Assembly (NCBI GenBank): GCA_028673005.1 | Contig: CM054115.1 | Coordinates: 4,509,501-4,573,500 of the forward strand | Length of the DNA: 64,000 nt | DNA from: Tanypteryx hageni | Taxonomy: Eukaryota > Arthropoda > Insecta > Odonata > Petaluridae | Direction: 5' to 3' | Made by a program: the position numbers and the translations under genes | The notes under the pieces: generated by a model | The model's database searches: none | Seen by the model: only the letters and a program-made list of their open reading frames with translations | What the model was told of the DNA's origin: nothing | Shown here: piece by piece, positions 22,155 to 32,137 of the stretch | Numbering within the stretch: position 1 is the first letter of the stretch | Layout of the letters: each line of letters opens with the position of its first letter

Positions 22155-22791
22155 TGTTGTAAGGATGCCGAAAGACATCGTATAGTCAGCCGCAGCGCCA
22201 CACTCATTATTTACTCTATGGGTGAATCAGGCCCTTAAGGCACGCTATCTCAGGGCAATGCGCCCTTCGGGTGATTCCCCGCTCGCTCAATCACCCACTT
22301 CAGGGGATGACTAGCGCTTGACCTTTGTATCTCATGTTAGTATATAAGCGCGGGTCATCCCTGAGGCTGGGCGGTGTTTCCTCGCGACTCCTCTGTCAGT
22401 AGGATCGGCTGTGTTAGCGTCAACCTTGACCGGCTAGCCCTTCCTTACGGGACTAGGATCGCCCGCCCCTCCGCGGTCCCTCGTCCGTTGGTCCAGCTAC
22501 GTTTCTGTCAAACCTCGACCGGCTAGTCCGCCTTCGCGGGCTACGTTTGCGTCGGAACTGACTGGCTAGCAGCTCCTACGAGACCAGGGTCACCAAGGTG
22601 CCCCGCGCTACCTCCCCCTTGCAGGATTTAGCCGAGTAAGCCTGTTGGGTATTACTGATCACCTGTTGTATTCTATGTAACGTTTGGGTATTACTGATCT
22701 CCTTTTGTATCCTATGTAACGCTTGGCAATATATTCCTTCTCGCACTAAAACGTCTTACGATTACTCGACACTCCCTATGTCACTACGACA
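22155..22791 (+). repeat. Provirus 5' LTR
   Basis: 637 bp with TG...CA ends (TGTTGTAAGG to CACTACGACA). A TATATAA box at 22341-22347 gives the likely transcription start a short distance downstream. Two tandem copies of about 39 bp, each with TTGGGTATTACTGATC and CTATGTAAC, lie at about 22643-22720, and three diverged blocks with a GACCGGCTAG or GACTGGCTAG core lie at about 22420-22570. No AATAAA hexamer is evident. Confidence 0.97.
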
Positions 22792-22794
22792 TAT

Positions 22795-22812
22795 TGGTGT
22801 CAGGTGTGGGGT
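22795..22812 (+). promoter_or_regulatory. Primer-binding site, tRNA-Leu-like
   Basis: Three bases after the LTR end lies TGGTGTCAGGTGTGGGGT, which starts with the TGG complementary to a tRNA CCA end. The next bases complement a tRNA 3' arm of the type CCCACxCCTGACA, the pattern of eukaryotic tRNA-Leu(CAG). One mismatch is expected against the form I recall; the host tRNA was not available for comparison. Confidence 0.75.
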
Positions 22813-23502
22813 CTATGGAGTTGGAGTAAGAAATTTTCGTTAAGAAATGCACTCGAATTGAAGTTTTGAAAGGCCAACGATAAATTTTGCAGACCAACAA
22901 TTAAATGTTTAAAAATTGGAATTTTACATCACCAATTTAACTTATTTTTCGGATAGACGAGTGTATAGACGTATACTTTAAAGAAATCCGCGATTGACGG
23001 CCTAACATTAAATAAAATTAATATTTTGAGGATATCGCAAATTTTGTTTATTCCTATAACCGTAGGTGTCACATTGATTCGCTAAACGGATCAAAGGATG
23101 TTACGACATTCTATCGGAAATAGGCGGCGGAAGGCAGTAATGCATGGATCGAACGAACCGAGATTTTTTTTCTTCCTTCAAATGGTCGAGAAATCTAACG
23201 AGTAAAAATGGCAAACATTTGTGAGCATTGAAACAGTTAAACCAATCTCTTTATATTCTCCTGTTATTTTCTTCTTTTTCACTTATTTTTCTCACGGTAT
23301 GCAATATTAAGTAGTTAACAAAGGAAATTTCTTTTTCGTTTCCCTAATGTTGGTCACTGATTTACGTTCTTATGCATTTTTCGGTTTTCGTGATGATTAA
23401 GTAATTTTTTTACTCTAACTTGACCCCACTACAAGTTTCGAGTTTTGTAAGATGTTTTCATGTATTTAAAATTTTGAAACTCGACGGAAGAATTCTGTCA
23501 TT
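22813..23502 (+). other. Provirus 5' leader
   Basis: About 690 bp of AT-rich untranslated leader between the PBS and the gag ATG. No packaging structure could be assigned by eye. Confidence 0.6.
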
Positions 23503-24471
23503 ATGGACTGGTTGCGTACAGATACGTCACGGTGCGATCACCATTTTCTCCTACCTTGGGAGTCTCACCCAGTACAAACTCAAGGTTTAATTAATTTCAC
23601 GCCCTCCGTAAACACTATGCAGCCCCAGGGCAGTAGTGTTGATCCTCAAAACGGTGCGATCGGTTTTCAGCCGGCAGTACAACCTGCCGCAATAGGAAGC
23701 CAAATTCATTTTATCCCAAATTTTAGTGGGGACGATGAAATAACAATCGATAAATTTTTGGATAGTGTTCGAATCACCAGCCACCTGAGTGGCTGGAGTG
23801 AAACTCAGACATTAGGTATAGCCCGCCTACGGCTAAACGGTACTGCCGCCGATTTCGTAACAGCTAACCCCCATGTAACAGAATCGTATGAAAACCCCAA
23901 AAACATCCTAGAAGCGGAAGAGTATGCCGCCATCGAGGAAGCAAACGCGAGAAATTACACATGCAGGAATCAGGAAATTAACTCTCTACAACATTCTTGT
24001 GCGTTAGCACCCCAACTGTTCCCTCAGAGCCAACCCATGACATTGCCTCAGTTTGCGCCGCATCAGCAATATGTGACAAATCAGGACGCCCAAAATATTC
24101 ATTTTCAGCCAATTCCTCAGCCACTTTTGAATTGCACAAGTCAGTTTAACGCCGTACAAGCCCCTCAACTCCCTCCTTCAGGAAGGCACGTACGCGCCGC
24201 TCGAACCCAAGTGTCAAATACACAAAACGGGATACGTACCTGCTATCACTGTGGGAAAACCGGACATTTTGCCCGCTTCTGTCGTTTCAAAGAGAAGAGC
24301 CAATCTCGCGAATGTTTCAATTGCGGTGACGCTACACATATCTCCAAGGACTGTCCTCTCATGCTCTGCGGTGTGTGTAAACAGAACGGGCATCGGCCTA
24401 TTAATTGTCCTACTCGTCTAATTCCCACAATTCGGGAAACGGCCCGATCCCGGCCAACCGGTTGGGAATGA
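23503..24471 (+). pseudogene. gag: gag, probably internally deleted
   Basis: Gag forms the particle core and packages the RNA. This 322-codon frame starts at an ATG (23503) and ends with three CCHC zinc knuckles at about residues 247-260, 271-284 and 289-302, all with complete Cys/Cys/His/Cys spacing. Residues 60-125 contain the FSGDDEITIDKFLDSV pattern that normally opens the capsid region. The capsid helices and major homology region expected next are absent: the sequence runs from YENPKNILE directly into a Gln/Pro-rich linker. A full gag with knuckles is normally over 400 residues, so I infer an in-frame internal deletion near residue 130. Zinc knuckles are unusual for classic gypsy-type errantiviruses. 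Confidence 0.85.
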
Positions 24472-25825
24472 ATTAATTCTGGCAGTAACACCTGAAGCCG
24501 GTTTGACTGTCTCAGTTCGTATAATAGGAGTACAATATAACTTTCTTGTCGATACTGGAGCAGCCGTAACCATCGTTAGCAGTAAGAATTTTCCATTCGG
24601 TAAACTCAAAATTTCCGAATATCACTCTCCAGTTAGGAGTGCTTCAGGTCATGCCTTACCAATCATCGGTCAGTGCTACGTTCCATTTTTTATAGACTGT
24701 AGCCCATACCCTCATGATGCCCTGATAGTAAATCTCGGTCATACAAATTATGATGGAATTCTTGGCCTCGACTTCATGATCCGTTATGGGAGTAGTATTT
24801 CGTTTGACAATCGCAAAATAAAAATAAGTGAAGGTCATGAAACAAATTTGAAGTCTAGCAATAATAGTAGTAGGAGTCATGAAGATTGCACTGAAGATTT
24901 AATCTCTTTTGAAGTAGAAGTCACGGAACCCAAATCCTTTATCAACATCACTGTAAACGAAAATAGTTCTGCCTTAGTCTCGAACGACTTGTCATCATTT
25001 GATAGCGAAAATGGGGAAGTTTTTTATGTTGAAGAAAAGACCGCGCATATAGTAGACATATTTGGATCGAGTATAATAGAGTCTGGTGAAGCCGATGTCC
25101 TGCCGTCAGTCGTTGATTTTAGCAATGGTGCTTGTAGTTATACTGACGATGTCCAAGAGACTGCCACCGATTCCGGTTGTAAGATAGATGTGTGTCACTA
25201 TTCAAATGTGGAAAGTGGTCTGAATGTAGCTGTTACTAAAGAGTCAATTAAAGTACCTCCTTTTTCGCTTGTGTTGTCGAAAGCAAAACTGGATAACTTG
25301 CGTGATAAAAAAGTCTGTGTGATTGAGGACGACCAAGATATAACTATTCTCCCAATTATAGCCACAGTGACACCAGATGGCACGGTTCCTATACTTATGT
25401 GCAATCCACGTGGTAGTACTCAAGTATTAAAAAAGCACTACAGGATCAATGTCGAGCTATTCACCAACGACCAAAATGTACCTCTTGTGAACGAGATAGA
25501 TACAGGCAACGCAGAGTTATGGCCCGAACCTCCCATTGTTGAAGATTTGCTTTCACTTTTTGACTTAAAAGACGCTCCGGTCGAAGCTGTTGAGCCACAA
25601 AAACAGCTCATTAGGGAATATGCGGATATTTTTATTCATGGCAACGTCCGCTTAGGGTGCACCAAAATTTTTAGGAATGCTATAGATGTTGACGATTCGA
25701 GACCAATCAAGAAGCGACCATATCGAGTACCCCATTCTCAGCGAGCCGCTCTGGACAAAGCTATCCAAGACATGTTAGGTCAAGGCATCATATCCCCTTC
25801 CACAAGCCCGTTTCTGCGCCTATAA
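24422..25825 (+). pseudogene. pol: pol 5' part: protease and start of RT
   Basis: This frame is open from 24422, overlaps gag by about 50 nt and lies +1 relative to it. It encodes the retropepsin, which cleaves the polyproteins: DTGA at 24551-24562 (catalytic Asp) preceded by FLV, and the ILGLDF motif about 75 residues later. A long acidic linker follows, then the RT N-terminus with the IKKRPYR and IISPSTSPF motifs. The frame stops at 25823-25825. RT continues in another frame from about 25819, so a single-base slip in the T-run near 25811-25813 is the likely break. A +1 offset from gag is unusual for this group, where -1 shifting is common; an indel could explain it. Confidence 0.9.
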
Positions 25826-26788
25826 TTCTAGTGAAAAAGAGAACCCCGAACGGCGATCAAATACCATACCGACCCTGTATCGATTACAGAGCCTTGAAGA
25901 GTGTTACCAAGAAGGAGGTTTTCCCTATTCCTAATATGGACGAAACGTTTGACCTATTAGAAGGAGCGTCATTTTTTTCCACCATGGACTTGTGTAGTGG
26001 TTATTGGCAGTTGGAGATGGATGAAAGAAGTAAGGAATATACCGCGTTCAGCACGCCCGAAGGACATTTTCACTGCAATAGGATGAGTTTCGGTCTTGCA
26101 AACGCGCCTTCAACCTTCATGAGGCTGATGACAAATGTTCTATCAGGAATTGTAAACCAAGGGTGTACCTTTTATTTAGACGACATTTTGAGATACGACA
26201 AAACGTGTGAGGAACACGTAGCAGGCTTACGAGAAATCTTCGGAAGACTTAGGAAGGCGAATTTGAAACTAAAGCCACAGAAATGCAGATTCTTCCAAAA
26301 ACGCGTGAAATTTTTAGGCCATGTAATTTCTGCTAGGGGTCTTCAGCCTGATGACGATAAAGTAGAGGCAATAAAAAAATTTCCAGTACCAACAAATGTC
26401 CGACAATTGCAGTCTTTCCTTGGACTTGCAGGCTACTACCGAAAATTAATGCCGAATTTTGCAAAGATTTCCAGCCCACTTACGAAGTTGACAAGTAAAA
26501 ATGTGGAGTATACGTGGAACACAAAACAGCAGGAAGCCTTCGAAGTTTTGCGAAATGCCTTCATATCGCATCCCGTCTTACGATTTCCTGACTTCTCGAA
26601 ACTGTTCATTTTGACGACGGATGCGTCTCCTTTCTCTACTGGTGGCGTGTTATCTCAGGAATTCGAAGATGGAGATCATCCGGTAGCTTGTGCTAGTAGA
26701 CAGTTACATAAGGCCGAAAAATCCTATTCTGCAACCGAGCTGGAATGTTTAGCCGTAGTGGACATGGTTAAAAAATTTCGAGTCTATC
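25819..26788 (+). pseudogene. pol: pol middle part: RT and truncated RNase H
   Basis: Reverse transcriptase palm: CIDYRALKSVT, FFSTMDLCSGYWQ (motif A Asp), SFGLANAPSTFMRLM (motif B) and YLDD (26173-26184, motif C) are all present, followed by the LGHVIS connection region. RNase H begins at LTTDASPFSTGGVLSQ with its first catalytic Asp and continues to the SATELECLAVV block (catalytic Glu). Immediately after, the sequence jumps near 26787 to the AHADALSRK motif that normally closes the RNase H region, in another frame. Roughly 100 codons that should carry the DHKPL block and remaining catalytic residues are missing. Confidence 0.92.
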
Positions 26789-28294
26789 GCTCACGCTGAT
26801 GCGCTCTCCCGCAAAACCATCCCTAGGGTCTCAGCCTTACACGACGACGTGCGATATGAGCCTTTGTGGGATAAACAACGGATTTCCAAAGAGCAAGCAG
26901 TTTGGCCCGAGCTTCGATCATATCACGAACTAGCGAAAAAACATGACCCTAGCTACTTTTACGATAATGATAATGTGTTATAAAAAATTCACACAAAAAC
27001 ATCAGATCCTCAGTTTAAGATGTGCGCCCCAAAACTCATGAGAAATTATATACTACGACGTTGCCACGATATCCCACTAGCAGGACACTTGGGGTTTGAC
27101 AAAACGCTAGAGTTAGTACAGCGACAATTCAATTGGAATAGGTGCTATGTAGATACTCAGAAATATGTACAGCAATGCTTAGAGTGCAAGAAACGGAAAG
27201 CGACAAAACCATCAGTGCCACTGCAGCATGTAGCAGAAGCAACTTACCCCCTAGAAAAACTTTCGCTCGATATAGTTGGCCCTTTACCCAGGTCAGACAA
27301 AGGCAATCGCTTCATACTGACTTGTCAAGATTATTTCACAAGATACCCCGAAGCCTTTCCCATCCCAGATCAGACCGCAGAAACCGTAGCTCGTGTCTTT
27401 GTTGAGAACATCATCTGTCGTCACGGTGTTCAAAAATACCTTCTTAACGACAGAGGTGCCAATTTTACCTCTCAGTTGATGCGCCGCATATGTGAACTTT
27501 TGAAAATTAAAACTATATTTACGTCGCCCTACAACCCAGCTGCGAATGGTCGACTAGAAAGGGCCCAACAAATCTTCGCTGCAGTCATTTCACACTATGT
27601 CTCCCAAGACCACAAGGACTGGGACGACCAATTTAATTTTGCTTTATTTGCCTACCGTAACAGCAAGCACAGGATGACGGGGTTCAGTCCCGCATATCTT
27701 ATGTATGGTAGGGAACTCAACATGCCGTGGGATGACATTCTAACACCAGTTCACACTTCTTATTCTGAGGAACCATCCTACGACTACGTCCTGCAACGTA
27801 GGCTCCAAATGGCTCACGCACAAGCTGCGGAGTTCAACAGAACTAATTCTGAGGCTGAACACGATAGGTATGATAGAAATCTAAAATTAATTCCAATTGG
27901 TCTGGGTCAGTTAGTTTTATTACGTAATATGGCGCTCTCAAAGGGGCAAGCGAAGAAACTGGTTTCCCGCTGGTTAGGTCCCTACGAAGTAGTGAATGTC
28001 AGGAGCCCGGTAACGTACGACATAAGAAATCTTCAGGATGAACGCATACTCACGGCTCACTACAGGAATTTCGTCCCCGTACCCCCTGATCCTGAGCCTA
28101 CCCTTTCCAAAATCCTGCTCAATAACGATCGCACGGATAAATTGCTACCCCCCATTCCTGAGTCCATACCAGCAGAACCCAATTCCTCCCCATTTCCAAA
28201 TAAATCTGATCCACCCTGCAGTCACAGTTGCCACCCCCTCCTAACTCCCTTTCCGTGCCTACCCCTAACTCTCCTCACCCACGTTACAACCTAA
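26789..28294 (+). pseudogene. pol: pol 3' part: integrase
   Basis: Integrase inserts the viral DNA. The frame opens at the ADALSRK linker (26789), has one in-frame TAA (26981-26983) and is then open to 28294. The HHCC zinc domain is visible (CHDIPLAGHLG with the second His; CLECKKRK). The catalytic core has Asp in LSLDIVGPL (27269), Asp in LLNDRGANF (27449) and Glu in NGRLERAQ (27557): spacing D-59-D-35-E, as in retroviral integrases. A GPY/F module (SRWLGPYEV...HYRNFVPV) and a Pro-rich tail follow. Apart from the stop, the integrase is well preserved. Confidence 0.93.
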
Positions 28295-28353
28295 GACCTA
28301 GACTAGTGAGGACACTCCCTCAATAACTGTGCTGCTTATATTCTAATTATAGT

Positions 28354-28929
28354 ATGGCACGAACCATCTCCTCCAGAGAGTTGAAAAGGCTAAAAGACAT
28401 TTTTGGGAGTCCACTTCAATCACTAGTGGTGTACGGAGTCAGTCCCGAGGTCCCCAATACTTGCCCTCCCACACCGGGCAAATCGTTGAAACTTTCATGC
28501 GCCAGGAGATTGTTCCACACCCTGCAGAAAAGGCAGGTTCCTGATTCACCCGACGACCCTTTGATGGTGCTTGACAGGTCACCGCCTTTTGAACCACCAC
28601 CCACGCCGGGACGTAATTTGGACCCTCCTCCTAGGGTGAGACTAGAAACGCCCCCTAAAGGGGATGGACTACAAGCATCCTTGCCCAAGGACCCTCGAGC
28701 TACAAGGGAGGCACTTCCTACCATTAAGCTGCCTGCCGACCTTAAAATAATTCCCCACTATTCTGGAGAGCGTGTCATCAAGATGACGCGTGATCCTTCC
28801 CCTTCTGGAACAACGCTTCATGACCTCATCAGCATCGGTCGAAAACGCCACAATCAAAGGCGGCGCGAGCTCAACAAGTTTCGTAAAAGGAAACCCAAGC
28901 TCGAGAGACTCCTCCAAAGTGCGCAGTGA
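28354..28929 (+). CDS. Unassigned intact ORF between pol and env (191 codons)
   Basis: An uninterrupted ATG-to-TGA frame starting 60 bp after the pol stop and ending about 100 bp before the env ATG. I do not recognise the product. Features seen: a Pro-rich middle with two PPTPG motifs (about residues 36-40 and 79-83) and DPPPRV, several Ser/Thr-Pro sites, and a strongly basic C-terminus (about residues 160-185) rich in Arg/Lys (GRKRHNQRRRELNKFRKRKPK), which could bind nucleic acid or act as a nuclear/nucleolar signal. There is no signal peptide, membrane segment, zinc finger or catalytic motif. Gypsy-type errantiviruses normally carry only gag, pol and env. It could be an accessory gene, a displaced gag/env segment or acquired host sequence. 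It is intact in a copy whose gag, pol and env are all damaged. Confidence 0.6.
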   Translation: MARTISSRELKRLKDIFGSPLQSLVVYGVSPEVPNTCPPTPGKSLKLSCARRLFHTLQKRQVPDSPDDPLMVLDRSPPFEPPPTPGRNLDPPPRVRLETPPKGDGLQASLPKDPRATREALPTIKLPADLKIIPHYSGERVIKMTRDPSPSGTTLHDLISIGRKRHNQRRRELNKFRKRKPKLERLLQSAQ

Positions 28930-29029
28930 TCCTTGTGTTGTGTGACCTATGTGCAGAGTGTCCATGACAGAAATCTTTAGCTGGTGTGAGTGATATAAAA
29001 TAATTGTGTGCAATGTTATTCCAGATACC

Positions 29030-30759
29030 ATGGCCTACCTTGTGAAAAATATGTTGCTGTTTTTTGTGCTGTCGGTGACGGTGCCATCAGTGGACTCCTA
29101 TTCGTGCCAAAAGGACAAATTGTGTTTGCAACAGGAGAGTGGGTTGTTCAAATAGACTTACACCTTGACACATTTGGACAAGGAATACGTGGAGTGAACG
29201 AACAATATTCGGAATTTTGTAAATTAAGTTCAAGAGTTGCAGCACAAGCTGTATCAAATGTCGTGCTCAATTTACATAATATGTCACGAGTGTATGAGCA
29301 TAATTTACACCATGGAATTTCTAGTTTAAATGATGATTTTAACAATCTAATGTATATTTCAAATCGTAGTCGTGTAAATAGAGGATTATTTGATGTGGTA
29401 GGCTATGGGTTGCATTTTCTGGCAGGAACCGCGACTGATGATCAGGTTAAGATGTTGTCAAAAGAAATTTCCAAACTCGCAGACCAGACTAGGCAATCTT
29501 TAAATTCTAGATATACGTTTCTGGCAAACACGTCAAATACCTTAAAAAGACATGACAAAATTCTTTCGCAAACATATAAGGCTCTTCAAGCCTTGCAGTA
29601 AACCTTAAATTATAGCAACAACGAACTTTCCCATGCTATTTCTAACACAAACCTTGCGGATAAACTTTTCAGTGTTCTACATATAAGCTTTACTTCTCTC
29701 TCTCGACATATTTCTCAACTGGCCCATGAACTAAATCGCTTAAGTAATACTGTTATGTCAGCGAAGCTAGGCACATTAACCCCTTCCCTCCTATCACCCA
29801 CTCACCTTAAAGGCATCATTCAGAACGCCTTACCAACACTTACCTCTGAGCTGACATTCGTTGGCTATGAAAATAGCGATGTAATGCCTGTCTATGGCAT
29901 CGCCCGAGTGAGAGTACTACGGCAATCAGGGACCTTAATGTTGCTGGTAATATTACCACTTTCTCACAAAGAGAGGAGTTTCAAGGTACTTAAGGAGTAC
30001 TCCTTTCCATCAGCTACGGCTCAAGATCACCATGCCGTGCTCCTGAAACCAGACTCGCTCTATCTAGCGGTGACGGCTAGACGTAATGGCTTTGTCTTAC
30101 TCCCTAACGAGTACTCACAGAACTGTATCAAAGGCGACATATACGTTTGTCCTCCTACCTACCCCATCCTTACCGATGCAACTAGCTCCTGCAATATAGC
30201 CGTGTTCCTGAATAACAGCGATAACATCAAACGTAATTGCGATATACATTTTGCGAAATCCCCTTACACCGTCTACATCAAGGGCGAAACGCCTTGCCGA
30301 TAGTTCTACAGCGTAAGCAAGGAAACCACACTTAATATCGTTTGCCTACAGAAATATTCACGCTTGAGTATAGCTGGTCCAGAGAGTTTGGAAATACCTC
30401 CAGGTTGCTCAGCATACGACGATGCAAATTACCTGCCCGGAATAACAAATGTCTTCAGAAGCAGGTCTTCCATCGACGTTGAAGTGTCTCTGGAACCCAT
30501 TGAAAAATTCGATGTAAATATAATTGACTCAACTTATCTTGACATAGCAAACGGTTCCAACGATCTAAGGCATATTCTTACGTCGATCGAACGGCTTGAT
30601 ACCCATAACTTACCGACAATTTCCATGTATGAAATAGAACGTAATGTTAAGTTGTTGTCACCAGTTGACTGGAGCTTAAAGAAAATTCACTATTTTAGTA
30701 TATCAACCATTGCTATCTTTGTAATATTACCTTGTTGTATTCTGTCACTATTGTACTAA
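29030..30759 (+). pseudogene. env: env, F-type fusion glycoprotein, broken
   Basis: This is the errantivirus envelope protein, related to baculovirus F proteins and responsible for membrane fusion. An ATG at 29030 opens a 41-codon frame with a hydrophobic signal-peptide-like core (LLFFVLSVTV) that stops at 29153-29155. The rest of env lies in another frame (from about 29150), so a small indel sits near there. That frame has a furin-type R-V-N-R site at 29374-29382, then the GLFDVVGYGLHFLAGTATDD motif of a fusion-peptide region, a heptad-like segment, and two in-frame stops (TAA 29599-29601, TAG 30301-30303). Near the end is a hydrophobic transmembrane stretch (STIAIFVILPCCILSLLY), stopping at 30757-30759. 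The usual cytoplasmic tail is very short. The copy is dead as it stands. Confidence 0.88.
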
Positions 30760-31063
30760 AAATTTAAGAAGCCTTCTATGCCTGCAGATGTACCGTTGCA
30801 AATCGTCAGCACTCAAAATGTACCGCCGAGTCTGGCAAATAACCCAATTACTGTTTATAACATTCCACAATGTGCTCAAGATTCTACAACGTGCATAGCT
30901 CCTGTACATGCACCGTTGTTTTCGAGGTTGAATTAAGATTATTATGTAAAATCGGCTATATCCTGTACCCGTCCCTAGGAAGTGAGCGAGTGGAATTCTG
31001 GTTATTATTTTTATTATTATTATTTTTTTTCTACCCCCGGGGTCTCAACTGTCGCCGGGGTGA
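30760..31063 (+). other. Provirus 3' untranslated region, expected polypurine tract
   Basis: About 300 bp between env and the 3' LTR. It ends in CGCCGGGGTGA directly before the LTR (31064), a short G-rich tract that may be the polypurine tract, though it is not a clean purine run. A poly-T/TTA run sits at 30998-31030. Confidence 0.45.
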
Positions 31064-31700
31064 TGTTGTAAGGATGCCGAAAGACATCGTATAGTCAGCC
31101 GCAGCGCCACACTCATTATTTACTCTATGGGTGAATCAGGCCCTTAAGGCACGCTATCTCAGGGCAATGCGCCCTTCGGGTGATTCCCCGCTCGCTCAAT
31201 CACCCACTTCAGGGGATGACTAGCGCTTGACCTTTGTATCTCATGTTAGTATATAAGCGCGGGTCATCCCTGAGGCTGGGCGGTGTTTCCTCGCGACTCC
31301 TCTGTCAGTAGGATCGGCTGTGCTAGCGTCAACCTTGACCGGCTAGCCCTTCCTTACGGGACTAGGATCGCCCGCCCCTCCGCGGTCCCTCGTCCGTTGG
31401 TCCAGCTACGTTTCTGTCAAACCTCGACCGGCTAGTCCGCCTTCGCGGGCTACGTTTGCGTCGGAACTGACTGGCTAGCAGCTCCTACGAGACCAGGGTC
31501 ACCAAGGTGCCCCGCGCTACCTCCCCCTTGCAGGATTTAGCCGAGTAAGCCTGTTGGGTATTACTGATCACCTGTTGTACTCTATGTAACGTTTGGGTAT
31601 TACTGATCTCCTTTTGTATCCTATGTAACGCTTGGCAATATATTCCTTCTCGCGCTAAAACGTCTTACGATTACTCGACACTCCCTATGTCACTACGACA
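31064..31700 (+). repeat. Provirus 3' LTR
   Basis: 637 bp, same ends as the 5' LTR, with the TATATAA box at 31250-31256. By direct comparison three transitions separate the two LTRs (in the GGCTGTGYTAGC, TTGTAYTCTATG and CTCGCRCTAAA contexts). Confidence 0.97.
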
Positions 31701-31940
31701 AGGGGGGGGTCAAATGGGAGGGAGGCGAAGAGGAAGGTGGGGGCAAATGAAAGGGTAGGGAAGAATGGGAGGGTGGGGTCGAATGGGAGGATGGGGGCGA
31801 ATGAGAGGGTGGAGGCGAATGGGAGGGTGGAGGCAAATGGAAGGGTGGGGAAGAATGGGAGGGTGGGGGCGAATGGGAGGGTGATCGCGAAGGAGAGGGT
31901 GGGCGCGAAGGGGAGAGTGGGGGCGAAGGCAAGGGCGAGT
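31701..31940 (+). repeat. G-rich 18-bp minisatellite, right part
   Basis: Continuation of the array found at 21195-22154, same strand and same GGGAGGGTGGGGGCGAAT-type unit, interrupted by the provirus. The first bases (AGGGGGGGGTCAAATGGGAG) are already array-like. Confidence 0.92.
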
Positions 31941-32096
31941 CGGATGAATGGAAGGTACGCGCCGAGTTTAGGTGCCGAAATGGTGAGAAGATAAAGGCTT
32001 CCTCTGTTGCATAAGCTTCGGGATAAAACCATCGGAGTTCCTTCTAGTGTACACGCGGTAAAAGAGACGAGTCCCTTCCTTGGCGGAATTAAATCT

Positions 32097-32099
<3 letters not shown>

Positions 32100-32135
<36 letters not shown>
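32100..32135. repeat. (AT)n microsatellite
   Basis: A short run of AT dinucleotides directly in front of repeat family R copy 1. Confidence 0.95.

Positions 32136-32137
<2 letters not shown>

Larger units (their letters stand above)
22155..31700 (+). mobile_element. Errantivirus-like endogenous retrovirus (Ty3/Gypsy with env), defective
   Basis: A complete LTR-to-LTR provirus of 9,546 bp: 5' LTR, tRNA-Leu-like PBS, gag with three zinc knuckles, pol (protease, RT, RNase H, integrase with GPY/F-type tail), an unassigned ORF, F-type env and 3' LTR. Env with an R-x-x-R cleavage site and the gag-pol-env order identify the errantivirus group of Ty3/Gypsy. The LTRs are 637 bp each and differ at three sites by my line-by-line comparison, so insertion was recent. 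All three classic genes carry breaks, so it is not competent alone. Flanks are CGAA on the left and AGGG on the right, so no target-site duplication is visible. Confidence 0.95.

Noticed and set aside
21036..22178. Long minus-strand frames (353 and 380 codons) rich in Ser/Pro/His
   Set aside because: They are translation of the 18-bp G-rich minisatellite; the period is a multiple of three, so several frames stay open. Not a gene.
31701..32101. Minus-strand frames of 79 and 138 codons downstream of the provirus
   Set aside because: They translate the resumed G-rich minisatellite.
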